In this document: piece after piece, positions 25,063 to 33,665 of the stretch
Layout: the number at the start of each line of letters is the position of its first letter
Numbering within the stretch: position 1 is the stretch's first letter
Assembly (NCBI RefSeq): GCF_030686865.1
Contig: NZ_JAQYUS010000001.1
Coordinates: 1 to 64,000, forward strand
Length of the DNA stretch: 64,000 nt
Direction: 5' to 3'
Source: Kaistella sp. SH40-3
GTDB taxonomy: Bacteria; Bacteroidota; Bacteroidia; Flavobacteriales; Weeksellaceae
Notes under the pieces: generated by a model
The model's input: the letters and a program-made list of their open reading frames with translations, nothing else
What the model was told of the DNA's origin: nothing
Database searches by the model: none
Made by a program: the position numbers and the translations under genes

Positions 25063-25603
25063 TTTGTTTCGTTTTAAAAATTAAAGATTCAGCTGTTGAG
25101 GTACATCTGTTAAAACCTGGTGTGATCACGGGGCAAAATTTGGTATAAAATTCACATCAAACAAGTGTTCATGCCGTTTTCGGCTGTTTTTGCCGATAAA
25201 GGCATTTATTGCCGGATTGGGTCATTTCTGCTGTTTTTGCCTAAAACGGACGGATCTGCCGATCTGATTTTTAATGCTTTCTCATGCTTTATCGTGGGGG
25301 ATTCCTAGGGGATGGGTGCGGGATGGGTGCGGCGGGTGGTGATTTGGTGATTTGATGATGTGATGATGGGTGCGGGATCTGGTGATGGATGCGGGGTGCG
25401 GGGTGTAAAGCTGCGACATCTGATTTTAAATCTGAGTGATTTGGTGATGCGGTGAGGGATGAGGGGTGCAATGCAAGGTGCAAGGTGCTGCTTGTAAATT
25501 CTTAGACATCGGATCTGCGAGATCGGATGCGAGGTGCGGGATGAGCAACAATAATAATCACGGATTGCAAATCCGCGACATCAGATGATTATAGGACTGG
25601 TAT
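25063..25603. other. Intergenic region rich in degenerate GGGATGGGTGC-type repeats
   Basis: 540 bp with no credible gene. From about 25296 to 25540 it is a string of degenerate units such as GGGATGGGTGCGG, GTGATTTGATGATG and GGTGCAAGGTGC. It ends with palindromic repeat R3. The first 230 bp must contain the cassette promoter, but I found no exact TAnnTTTG box. Confidence 0.5.
25561..25575. repeat. Short palindromic repeat, family R3, copy 2
   Basis: The same 15-bp hairpin sequence as at 93-107, again preceded by TCA and followed by GACATC. Confidence 0.6.
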
Positions 25604-25807
25604 TTAGCTGATAATGAGTTCTCGTATGGATTCGTAGGGTATGCCCATATAGGTACAGAATTCCTGGACGGTGAGGAACTGGTGTTCGGGTTTGTTGAGT
25701 GCCAATTTGATTTTTAGGATCAGATCACGGCTGGAGCGTTCGCTCTTGCCCGTGATGAGCTGGACATCTTTGGGATAAATGCAGATTCTGGTGATACGTG
25801 ATTTCAT
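25604..25807 (-). CDS. Small regulator-like protein
   Basis: 67 residues from the Met at 25807. A longer frame to 25900 exists, but its extra 31 residues look like untranslated leader. The pattern SRITRICIYPKDVQLITGKSERSSRDLILKIK (written in parts: IYPKDVQLITGKS, DLILKIKLALNK) with TVQEFCTYMGIPYESI at the end suggests a small winged-helix or excisionase-like DNA-binding protein of a type often seen in Bacteroidota mobile islands. I cannot name the family with certainty. It is separated from the cassette by 540 bp and is not obviously co-transcribed with it. Confidence 0.6.
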   Translation of the reverse strand: MKSRITRICIYPKDVQLITGKSERSSRDLILKIKLALNKPEHQFLTVQEFCTYMGIPYESIRELIIS

Positions 25808-25923
25808 GGTTGGAGGTTTTGTTTGATTCACAAAGTTTATTAAAGAGAACGGTACCTGTTCCATAGAAATACGGTAGTATGGATTTTTAGTTATTAACAT
25901 TCAGTGAATGTTAAAAGGGTAAC

Positions 25924-25972
25924 TACCCCGTCAGTCGGGGGCCCGACTGCCACCCCTCCAGAGGAGGGGAAT
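25924..25972. repeat. Dispersed palindromic repeat, family R4, partial copy
   Basis: It contains GTCGGGGGCCCGAC (a self-complementary segment) and CACCCCTCCAGAGGAGGGGAAT, matching the CTCC/GGAG part of the complete R4 elements. Confidence 0.55.
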
Positions 25973-26059
25973 AAACCCGTCTTTTTTCAGGGTACTTGAA
26001 TAAAATAGAGGTCGCATGGGTCTTTATGACACCCCTAAAAATCCTTTTTGAAACACACG

Positions 26060-26115
26060 CTCATTCCCCTCCCCTGGAGGGGCGGCGCTTCACCGCAGGT
26101 GAAATGCCGGGGTGA
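26060..26115. repeat. Dispersed palindromic repeat, family R4, copy 2 (inverted)
   Basis: Nearly the exact reverse complement of 22238-22294, with the stem TTCACC/GGTGAA and the CCCCTCC...GGAGGGG part intact. It ends 13 bp past the stop of the last glycosyltransferase gene and may act as a terminator-like hairpin. Confidence 0.65.
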
Positions 26116-26128
26116 TCTCTCCTCACAA

Positions 26129-27313
26129 TCATCCGATTTCCGGCAACCGCTCCAAACGCCTATACTCCTCCAAAAGTGCTTCCCAGACCCTATCCTGCCT
26201 GTAGCGGCTTTCGACAAGGAATCTTGTGCGTTCCCGCATGGAACGATAAAGGTTACGGTCACCTGCCAGACGGTGCATGGCATTTTCAAGAGCAGCACTG
26301 TCTTTTACCGGAATAATCAGTCCGTTGGTGCCCTCCTCTATAATTTCGGTACTGCCGCTGATGTTGGTTACAATACTTGGCAACTCCATGGCTCCGGCCT
26401 GCAGCACCACATTGGGGAAACCTTCCCGATAACTTGGGAATACGAGCGCATTACTCAGCGCAAAATAAGTCCGGACATCCTGCTGAAACCCAACGTTGAT
26501 GATGTTAGGGTTGGTATCAATTTCCGATAATACAGCAGACTTTAATGGATCAAGGTGCTGTTCCAAAGAGCCCACGAGAAGGAGTTTCACACCGCCGACA
26601 CCTGTCGCAGCACGGTCGCTGAGAGGAGTAGAAGCGAGGTTTTTAAAAGCGGTAACCAGTTCATTAATTCCCTTGTCCCGAACCAAACGTCCGACGAAGA
26701 CAAACACAAAATCATCATCTCTGATTCCAAGCTGATGGCGCAGGGTTTCAACGCTTTCCGCGGCTACAGCAGGCCGGCTGAAATATTCGGTATCCACTCC
26801 GTTGACATTTCCGTTTGCCAAAATTTTCAGGGGCTTTTTGGTAATGCGGTATCGTTCGAGATCTCCCTTTACCCCATTGCCTTCAGGATAAATATGGGTA
26901 GCATAATGGCATAAAACACGATCCATCCAAATAAGCAATGTCTGAAAATGGCCGGCTTTATGGGGAAAAATGAGTCCGGTAAAGGTATGCATTCTCACCG
27001 GCACCCCTGCCCATTTACCTGCAATCATGGACAGCAGCCCCGCTTTTGGGGTAATGGAATGAATGACATCTGGTTTTTCTCTCTTAAAAAAGCGGTATAA
27101 CCGAATAAGCGACATCACATCTTTCAGCGGTGATATCTGCCGCTCCATAGCGATAGGATGCACTTTTACCCCTTCCCTTTCCTCCACCTCATCCAGTTCC
27201 GAACCCGCACCCGATATTGCGGTCACGTCATAAAACTGCCGCAGATAGCGCAGCTGCCCATTCAGCAGAATATTGAGGGACATGGAAACAGTGGAGATGC
27301 GGAAGAGTTTCAA
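26129..27313 (-). CDS. Glycosyltransferase family 4 protein (WcfL-like), with embedded palindromic repeat
   Basis: 394 residues, GT-B fold. The N-terminal Rossmann half begins KLFRISTVSMSLNILL; the C-terminal half has FVFVGRLVRDKGINEL (about 200-215), NALVFPSYREGFPNVVLQAGAME and the E-x7-E retaining GT4 signature. It adds a sugar to the lipid-linked capsule repeat at the inner membrane. Codons about 226-234 (LASTPLSDRAATG region) are encoded by a copy of palindromic repeat R2 (26614-26637). They lengthen the loop before KLLLVG compared with the usual compact family spacing, so the repeat seems to have inserted in frame. It is the last gene of the long minus-strand capsule operon. Confidence 0.9.
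   Translation of the reverse strand: MKLFRISTVSMSLNILLNGQLRYLRQFYDVTAISGAGSELDEVEEREGVKVHPIAMERQISPLKDVMSLIRLYRFFKREKPDVIHSITPKAGLLSMIAGKWAGVPVRMHTFTGLIFPHKAGHFQTLLIWMDRVLCHYATHIYPEGNGVKGDLERYRITKKPLKILANGNVNGVDTEYFSRPAVAAESVETLRHQLGIRDDDFVFVFVGRLVRDKGINELVTAFKNLASTPLSDRAATGVGGVKLLLVGSLEQHLDPLKSAVLSEIDTNPNIINVGFQQDVRTYFALSNALVFPSYREGFPNVVLQAGAMELPSIVTNISGSTEIIEEGTNGLIIPVKDSAALENAMHRLAGDRNLYRSMRERTRFLVESRYRQDRVWEALLEEYRRLERLPEIG
26614..26637. repeat. Palindromic repeat R2 inside a coding sequence
   Basis: A 24-bp element (GGTCGCTGAG...GAAGCGA) with two mismatches to the copy at 49464-49487. It lies wholly within the GT4 gene and is read through in frame. In the other orientation it encodes the VAERSRSE peptide familiar from spurious ORFs of such genomes. 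Confidence 0.7.
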
Positions 27314-27366
27314 TAGTTTAGATTTAAGGTTTAATGAAAAAAAAAAAAAAATAGAATTATTTTTTT

Positions 27367-28350
27367 CTATTTTACATAATAATAGAGTAACATTGATGTA
27401 AGTCTAAATCCTAAAATAGCGTTGACTTTTCGAACCACTTTTACTTTTTTGTTCAAATCATATTTCAGAATGTTTCGTAAGTCATATGTTTCTTTGTAGA
27501 TTTGACGATCTGCTCTTAATTTTTTGCTACAGACATTGTAAAGCAATGTTAAATATTGCACCGCAAAGTAACTCATATAAATCTTTCTTTTATCGGCTGA
27601 TAAAATATGTGACAGAACCATCGCATTCTTAATCATGGTTATGATGTCTTGAACATGTGCTTTGTCAACAGTAGCTGTAATGGAATCAATTCTTTGTTGC
27701 CGATATATATATGCTTTACTATTATAACACGTCATGCGCGGCATGAGATAAAGGATATTGCCGCACCATTCCATATCTTCGCTTCGGATACCCTTCTTAA
27801 AAAACAATTGATTTTTCATAACAAATTCCTTGCGAATACATTTATTACATGCACTGGCAATAAAAAGATCATTCTCGATCATGCTTGGGATTATATCGCT
27901 TGGTTTCATTACAATTACCTGCAATATAGAATAATCCCTTGTATCTTCAACAAATTGCTGTTTAAACTGAAAATATTTAGTCCACCCAAAATTTATCACA
28001 TCTGTTTCTGGATTTGAGCCGATGATTTTGGCAAGATTACCTAAAAAGGCATTATCATTCCAGTAATCATCACTATCTAGAAACAACAAAAACAAACCTT
28101 TTGCAACCAGGATTCCTGTGTTGCGGGCATCTGATAACCCTCTATTATTTTGTTGTATAACGTTTATTCTTGGATCAATTAGTTTATAGGTTTCGCAGAT
28201 ACTTGCGCTTTTATCGGTGGAGCCATCATTGACAAGTATTACTTCAAAATCATTAAATTTTTGATTAATTACGCTATCCAAACATTCTTTTATATATTTT
28301 TCAACATTGAATACCGGGATGATGATACTGAAGACTGGCTTTCCTTCCAT
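27367..28350 (-). CDS. Glycosyltransferase family 2 protein
   Basis: 327 residues, GT-A fold at the N-terminus: FSIIIPVFNVEKYI (8-21), VILVNDGSTDKS (35-46), ARNTGILVAKG, then the metal/nucleotide-sugar DxD region LFLDSDDYW (about 88-96). The C-terminal 200 residues are variable and probably bind the acceptor. It acts at the cytoplasmic face of the inner membrane in capsule repeat-unit assembly. A 53-bp A-rich gap separates it from the GT4 gene. The sugar it transfers cannot be read. Confidence 0.92.
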   Translation of the reverse strand: MEGKPVFSIIIPVFNVEKYIKECLDSVINQKFNDFEVILVNDGSTDKSASICETYKLIDPRINVIQQNNRGLSDARNTGILVAKGLFLLFLDSDDYWNDNAFLGNLAKIIGSNPETDVINFGWTKYFQFKQQFVEDTRDYSILQVIVMKPSDIIPSMIENDLFIASACNKCIRKEFVMKNQLFFKKGIRSEDMEWCGNILYLMPRMTCYNSKAYIYRQQRIDSITATVDKAHVQDIITMIKNAMVLSHILSADKRKIYMSYFAVQYLTLLYNVCSKKLRADRQIYKETYDLRNILKYDLNKKVKVVRKVNAILGFRLTSMLLYYYVK

Positions 28351-28577
28351 TTTTTTGTTGTTTGTGAAATTTTAAGTAAAGTAGCGGCTAATAAAAATAC
28401 TTGATTCAGAATTAGTAACTCTTAGATTTTAAAAACTTGCAGACCTTTTGATGTACTGGACATGAAAAAAGTTGATAATGTAAAAAGACTTACAAATACG
28501 TTCGTAGAGCATTCAAAAAAAATTCTGCATATGAGGTAAGTTACACAAAAAATATAAAGCCTTGTAGTTTAAAGTTT

Positions 28578-29462
28578 TCATATTGTTTTCTTTTTTCTAA
28601 TATAAAAATACAATATAATACCCAGAGGAATTGACAGTATTGTTAATACTTTCCTTGGAGAAGTAGCTACAAAGTTCCATTTTTTTGCAATAATTGAATC
28701 AGCAACATAATGTATATTCTGCCTAAAGATATATTTCATTGGCACAAGCGGATGGGTCATAAACAGACGCCGCAATTCTGCAAAACTGTTAGGACTGTTC
28801 CAGTATTGGTTAAATATATTAGCTGTCATACCGTCAGCCTGATATTCAACAAAACAAAGATTTTCACGCAGTAAGAGCAAAGGATAGTTTTTATCAATTT
28901 TCATGAATAGGTAGATAGGATTGAAATTCTTTTCTCCTTTAAATGTAGGCATAGGAAATACTTTCTTCAGCAGATCTGTTCTATGGATCATTTTCACATC
29001 ACCATAATGATTATACTTATTTTTTAAATCAACAATTCTCAACTCTTTTACATTCGGTAATTCTCCACCAAGTGGTAAATCTTTCCCAATTGGAAAATCA
29101 TACCCTAAAATACCTGCATATTCATCAGAACCAAATTTCTTCCAGTGATCTATGATTACTTCTACGCCATTATCGGGCATAAAGTCATCAGAATCAATGC
29201 AAACAGCAAGTTCTGTATTAAGATATTCAATGGCTTTATTATAAGCTGTATGCAGACCACCATTTTCCTTGTAGAAATAACGAATAAAGATTTTCTCTTC
29301 ATTTATCCATTTTTCCACCAACGTGTCAGTACCGTCCGTCGAACCATCATCAATAATAAGCCATTCAAAATTTGTAGATGTTTGTCTGCATAAAGCATCG
29401 TAGGCACGTTTTAGGAGGTGAGCCCTATTAAAAGTTGGAGTATAAACTGTTAGTATTTTCAT
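28578..29462 (-). CDS. Glycosyltransferase family 2 protein
   Basis: 294 residues. N-terminal GT-A domain: LTVYTPTFNRAHLL, EWLIIDDGSTDGT and the acidic motif CIDSDDFMPD (about 90-99). Residues 150-250 lack a second catalytic domain, and the C-terminus has a hydrophobic helix (ILSIPLGIILYFYIRKKK) that may dock it to the membrane. The start shares one base with the stop of the EpsG-like polymerase gene. A 227-bp gap to the downstream GT2 gene (28351-28577) holds no gene. Confidence 0.92.
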   Translation of the reverse strand: MKILTVYTPTFNRAHLLKRAYDALCRQTSTNFEWLIIDDGSTDGTDTLVEKWINEEKIFIRYFYKENGGLHTAYNKAIEYLNTELAVCIDSDDFMPDNGVEVIIDHWKKFGSDEYAGILGYDFPIGKDLPLGGELPNVKELRIVDLKNKYNHYGDVKMIHRTDLLKKVFPMPTFKGEKNFNPIYLFMKIDKNYPLLLLRENLCFVEYQADGMTANIFNQYWNSPNSFAELRRLFMTHPLVPMKYIFRQNIHYVADSIIAKKWNFVATSPRKVLTILSIPLGIILYFYIRKKKTI

Positions 29463-30556
29463 TATCCTCGTAAAAACATAAAATAAGTAAATAAATAATA
29501 AAGAGTTATTACAACCCCAACTACCCGATACTGGTTGGGGAACATTTTATACCTCAAAAGAGGATAAGCAATTACAGGAGCCATCAGAAACCAGGAAAGA
29601 TAGGCAAACCGGTTGGAAAAGTTGGCCCGGATCACCAGGATCCAAAAAGCATTTGCAATCATGTAAGTTCCCCAAAGATGAATATAAAACGTATCAGTGA
29701 TCTTCCTCTTAAAGATAAAATACCACCCGCCAAAAACCGCAAAGGAGGAATAAAAAAGGAAATCCCACCGAAAACCTGTGTAAGCAAAAGCATCCTTATA
29801 TTTATCAGACTGGGTAAGATAATCCTGTGGTCGGGCATCATCACCAAAACCCAAACCCAGGAAAAAACTTTCCCAGAAGCTGCCTCCTGCTAAAGACAGC
29901 GGGATAGCCGTAAGCCAGATATAGAGATACGCTTTCGGATTTTTGTAAGTCCCTGAAACCAAAAATGCTGCAATTGTAATGAGCAAGGAGTTATGAATAC
30001 CGAAAGCCAGAAACATGCATAAATAGCTTATTACCTTACGCTCGTAAAAATAGAGGGCCAAAACAAAAACTGATGTCGCAAGACCATTACGTACGCCATT
30101 GGTACCGAAAGGCCAGAACATATAAGAACCAATAAAAATAAATAAGACGTAATACCAGTAAGACCCACAGTATTTCCTGGAAAACAGATAACAGGGCCAG
30201 GTATAAATAAAAGCACACAACAGGAACCAGGTCTTCACCCCCATGATTTTACTGCTGTAAATCATAAAGTAATTAAATAAAAAATCAGTTTTAATGGATA
30301 TGGTCTGTCCGGCTTGCGCCATTTTGAAGATGGCAGCATAAGTACCCATATCTCCAAATATAAAATGGATCGGTCTTGTTCCGATATATAAAATAATGAA
30401 CAACAGAAAAACATTACCGAAGACAACCGAAAACGTCTTGGTATGCGGATCAAACAGGTCATTCTGATAGGAATGAAAAAGCGTGATGAGCATAATGATC
30501 ATCAGTATATTAAAATAAACAGCTGTATAACTGCTAATGGGAATCCAGTCGAACAA
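29462..30556 (-). CDS. EpsG/Wzy-like polysaccharide polymerase
   Basis: 364 residues with about ten membrane helices covering most of the length and no other domain. Hydrophilic loops carry the pattern seen in EpsG family proteins: FGTNGVRNGLATSVFVLALYF (about 155-175, the NGxRxGxA motif), then FLAFGIHNSLLI (HxS motif). It would polymerise lipid-linked repeat units at the periplasmic face of the inner membrane. It is embedded between a GT2 gene (1-base overlap) and the acyltransferase gene. A Wzy-type polymerase beside a Wzt/Wzm exporter and no visible flippase is unusual. Confidence 0.85.
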   Translation of the reverse strand: MFDWIPISSYTAVYFNILMIIMLITLFHSYQNDLFDPHTKTFSVVFGNVFLLFIILYIGTRPIHFIFGDMGTYAAIFKMAQAGQTISIKTDFLFNYFMIYSSKIMGVKTWFLLCAFIYTWPCYLFSRKYCGSYWYYVLFIFIGSYMFWPFGTNGVRNGLATSVFVLALYFYERKVISYLCMFLAFGIHNSLLITIAAFLVSGTYKNPKAYLYIWLTAIPLSLAGGSFWESFFLGLGFGDDARPQDYLTQSDKYKDAFAYTGFRWDFLFYSSFAVFGGWYFIFKRKITDTFYIHLWGTYMIANAFWILVIRANFSNRFAYLSWFLMAPVIAYPLLRYKMFPNQYRVVGVVITLYYLFTYFMFLRG

Positions 30557-30703
30557 AGTTGGTCTTTAATTTATAATTTTCAAAAGCTTATTAGGTTTCT
30601 CAAAACCCTCCATTATAAAAACTGACAATTTTATAATGCTGTAAAAATATCTAATTTTATTAATATGTGCCTACTTTTAACGGCGTTCACACAATTCTGT
30701 TTA

Positions 30704-32518
30704 TTATTTGTCCTTAATTTCAGTTAAAAATTTCATAAAATCCTTTTCCAAATCCTTTGATAATTTTAGCGCTCCAAACTGATTGAGATGAAGGCCGTCA
30801 AAATAAGCCACCGTATCATTGATGTAAGGAGCGTTATCAAAAATTTTACTTTTTGCTACGTCATAAACAAAAACATTCGGATATCTTTTTGCAACATCAT
30901 GTAACAACATTCTGTTTTTTTCATTATTTGTTTTAATGAAATGGTAACTGTTAACTTTTTTGAAGCCATTGTTTAGTTTGATTGGATTTTTATCTACAAT
31001 GGGAAAAGTAGAGATTAAAATTAACTTCTGATCCGCCTTTATTTGATCTGCCAGAGAATAAAGTGCTGAAGTAAGGGAAGGTAAGCGCTCAAAACCGATA
31101 CTGTTTATAATAATGATTTTATTTTCTGCGATCAGCCTTTCAGTAGTAGCTGTTAAAATGTTTGTCTCTTCTATTTTGTCCTGTTTTTCGAGAGGAATAT
31201 CACTTTTCTTTATTCCTTTTATCGCTGGGTATGTATTCCGCGTAAGCGTAAAAAAAGAGAAATGATTTTTTCGGCCTATCTCGTTGAAGAAAGGTTTTAG
31301 GGACAAAGCATGACTGTCTCCAATCAGAACAATGCTGTCATTTCGCGAAAGATCTCCTAACTTTTCGACGCTATTTTGATTATGCGATTTTAAACCGACA
31401 GCAGGCGAAGAAAATGAAGCCGGTATTTTATTTTGCTCTGAAATTTTAGGCATAAAACCGCAAAGCACCAGGAAAAGAAAAGACGAAGAAATTAAAGTTT
31501 TAAAAAACAGGGTGTCATTTTGTTTTCGAAATTTACTTTCAACAAAGCTGTAAGAAACCCAGGAAAGCACATAAGTCAGTACTGAAATAAAAAGAATCGT
31601 CTTAAGATCAAACAAATATTCGTCAAATCGGTATCGGATAACGGCCATTACCGGCCAGTGAAAAAGATAGAGCGAATAGGAAAGCTGACCAAAATGAACC
31701 AACCATTTGCTGCCAAGCAATTCACCCATCACATTATTTCTTACACTGAGCAGAACTGCTGCTGCTAAAGTGGGGATTAAAGCTAAAAAACCGGGAAAAG
31801 CTGAGTTTTCTGTAATAATAGCTGTACACGCTAAAAAAACGACACAGCATCCAACAGCTAAAATGTTATTTATTTGGCGGCTGAAATTTATCCCCTCTTT
31901 AAAAAGGACAGAAAACAGAGCTCCAACCAAAAACTCCGGTATTCTTGCCAACAATGAAAAATACATTTCGTTTTGATGATGATGTAGGATTTGAAACGTA
32001 CTGTAAGCACTTAAGAGCAATATCATCCCTATTAATACAAGAAATAATTTTTTCCGGAAAAAATATAGAATTAATGGAAGAATAAGATAAAACTGCATCT
32101 CAATGGCTAAAGACCAAGTATGAAGCAAAGGGTTTTCACTCATGGACGCTCCAAAATAATTGGATCCTCCCGCAAAAACCTGATTAGATACGAATAAAAG
32201 ACTGCGCAGTAAAGTACCCCTTATGGTACCCATATCGAGAAACAAATAAAAGTACAGGCTGGCAAAAGCCACTGCAAAAAGCATAAACAGGTATGCCGGT
32301 ACAATGCGCTTGATCCTCTTGATAAAAAAATTGATGAAGTCAAATTTATGATGTTTAATTTCATGGAGGATAATGGAAGAAACCAAATACCCGGAAATAA
32401 CAAAAAACAGGTCTACACCAAGAAATCCCCCAGGCAGCCATTCCTTGTTAAGATGAAAAACGAATACCAGAAAGAATGCAATGGCTCTTAGGCCCTGAAT
32501 GTCATTCCTAAACTGCAT
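30704..32518 (-). CDS. OafA/YrhL-type acyltransferase with C-terminal SGNH domain
   Basis: 604 residues. The N-terminal acyltransferase-3 domain (about 1-340) has some ten membrane helices and starts FRNDIQGLRAIAFFLVFVFH (RxxR and catalytic His), with GGFLGVDLFFVISGYLV following. The C-terminal SGNH-like domain (about 370-600) shows GDSHALSLKPFF and DGLHLNQFGA, providing Ser and Asp-x-x-His. It probably O-acetylates a sugar of the repeat unit, carrying acyl groups across the membrane. The 147-bp gap downstream holds no gene. Confidence 0.93.
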   Translation of the reverse strand: MQFRNDIQGLRAIAFFLVFVFHLNKEWLPGGFLGVDLFFVISGYLVSSIILHEIKHHKFDFINFFIKRIKRIVPAYLFMLFAVAFASLYFYLFLDMGTIRGTLLRSLLFVSNQVFAGGSNYFGASMSENPLLHTWSLAIEMQFYLILPLILYFFRKKLFLVLIGMILLLSAYSTFQILHHHQNEMYFSLLARIPEFLVGALFSVLFKEGINFSRQINNILAVGCCVVFLACTAIITENSAFPGFLALIPTLAAAVLLSVRNNVMGELLGSKWLVHFGQLSYSLYLFHWPVMAVIRYRFDEYLFDLKTILFISVLTYVLSWVSYSFVESKFRKQNDTLFFKTLISSSFLFLVLCGFMPKISEQNKIPASFSSPAVGLKSHNQNSVEKLGDLSRNDSIVLIGDSHALSLKPFFNEIGRKNHFSFFTLTRNTYPAIKGIKKSDIPLEKQDKIEETNILTATTERLIAENKIIIINSIGFERLPSLTSALYSLADQIKADQKLILISTFPIVDKNPIKLNNGFKKVNSYHFIKTNNEKNRMLLHDVAKRYPNVFVYDVAKSKIFDNAPYINDTVAYFDGLHLNQFGALKLSKDLEKDFMKFLTEIKDK

Positions 32519-32573
32519 TTTTGAAAACTTTATTTATAGTCATTGAATATTTTCTAATTTGTAAATTCATCAC

Positions 32574-33665
32574 TTATAAATCAACCATATCCTTAATAAT
32601 TGTCTTAACAGGCTTTCTCGTTACCGTAACATGCACATCCCCTTCCCCTGCAAAAAACAAAATTTCATCATCCACCCTTAGGACTGAAGATATATAGCGT
32701 ACACCAGGGGTTCTCCCCCGCGCGCCCATTCCGGAAAAGACAGGCTTTGAAGACATTCGTTCCGGAATCACCGTCGCTTTGTTAATCAATACCACCCAGT
32801 GATAATAACATCTGCCCGAAATTTTATTAGCAATCTGATGAACGATCATCAGCCAATAGTTTTCATCAAAATCAACCGGATTGGCACTGAAAGAAACCAT
32901 GGTTCCAAAACCGCCCGGATTAGTAATTTTACTGGATAAGGGTTGATTGATAATGCTTTTAAATTCCAGATTATTTTCATTTTCCAATCTTAAAACCCGG
33001 AAAGGACTGATGGAATAAAACAGTAACAGTTCATTTTCCGACTCTTTATACACCCAGTTTTTTTCAAAATTCTGAACAGGAAAATCGACCTGGGGAAAGC
33101 CGCAAAACCTGAAAGTCCTTGCTTCGTTTTCCAAAACAGAAAGGGCTGACTTCACCGCAACCTGATTGTCAACTCCATCCACCGGTCCGATCATCACCAG
33201 GCTGTGGTTGACCATTTTGCGGCCTTTCCACCAGAACATGCGGGTGTCTTCGATCGCCCACCGTTCCTCCTCAGGAAAATCCAGAATATCAGTGATGATA
33301 TGCTTTTCCTGTATATCCGTTTTTTGGTCAAGGAGAAACACGGTGGGTTTTCCTTTTAAATAAAATTTGCGTTGGGTTCCTCCTGTTTTGAACCACGGCA
33401 CCAGCTGTCCTTTCGCAACCATAATGATACGGCCGTTCTCCAGCAGTACGCCCGGATTAAAAACCGCACCGAAACCCAGCGTTCCAGGTTTTGCAATCAC
33501 CTTTGAACGCATGACGTGAAGAATAAATGCCGGATTCCGCGTCAGATTTCCTGCCGCTACTTTTCGGAATTCGAATGAAAAATCAATCAGCTTCACCAAA
33601 CGTCCTTTTAGGTTTGGGAATCTGTTGATCTGAAGAAGGAGATAATCGTTGATATCTTTAAGCAT
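32574..33665 (-). CDS. GH130-like five-bladed propeller protein
   Basis: 363 residues, cytoplasmic by sequence. Pattern of the GH130/GH43-like five-bladed propellers: GAVFNPGVLLENGRI (about 66-80), then RWAIEDTRMFWWKG (about 135-148; EDxR is the hallmark of GH130 mannoside phosphorylases). Later blades have NPGGFGTMVSFSANPV and SGMGARGRTPG. Close relatives in capsule loci are usually annotated only as glycosidase-like. It overlaps the GH88/105-like gene by 8 bases, so the two work together. A sugar-phosphorylase or trimming role is possible; a degraded catalytic site is also possible. Confidence 0.7.
   Translation of the reverse strand: MLKDINDYLLLQINRFPNLKGRLVKLIDFSFEFRKVAAGNLTRNPAFILHVMRSKVIAKPGTLGFGAVFNPGVLLENGRIIMVAKGQLVPWFKTGGTQRKFYLKGKPTVFLLDQKTDIQEKHIITDILDFPEEERWAIEDTRMFWWKGRKMVNHSLVMIGPVDGVDNQVAVKSALSVLENEARTFRFCGFPQVDFPVQNFEKNWVYKESENELLLFYSISPFRVLRLENENNLEFKSIINQPLSSKITNPGGFGTMVSFSANPVDFDENYWLMIVHQIANKISGRCYYHWVVLINKATVIPERMSSKPVFSGMGARGRTPGVRYISSVLRVDDEILFFAGEGDVHVTVTRKPVKTIIKDMVDL

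Larger units (their letters stand above)
25808..26128. other. Intergenic region with two R4 palindromic repeats
   Basis: 320 bp between the small regulator gene and the end of the capsule locus. It contains R4 elements at 25924-25972 (CCCCTCC...GGAGGGG part) and 26060-26115 (complete, inverted relative to 22238-22294), and no credible gene. Confidence 0.55.

Noticed and set aside
25289..25483. 64-codon His/Pro/Ser-rich minus-strand frame
   Set aside because: Translation of degenerate GGGATGGGTGC repeats, with no family resemblance.
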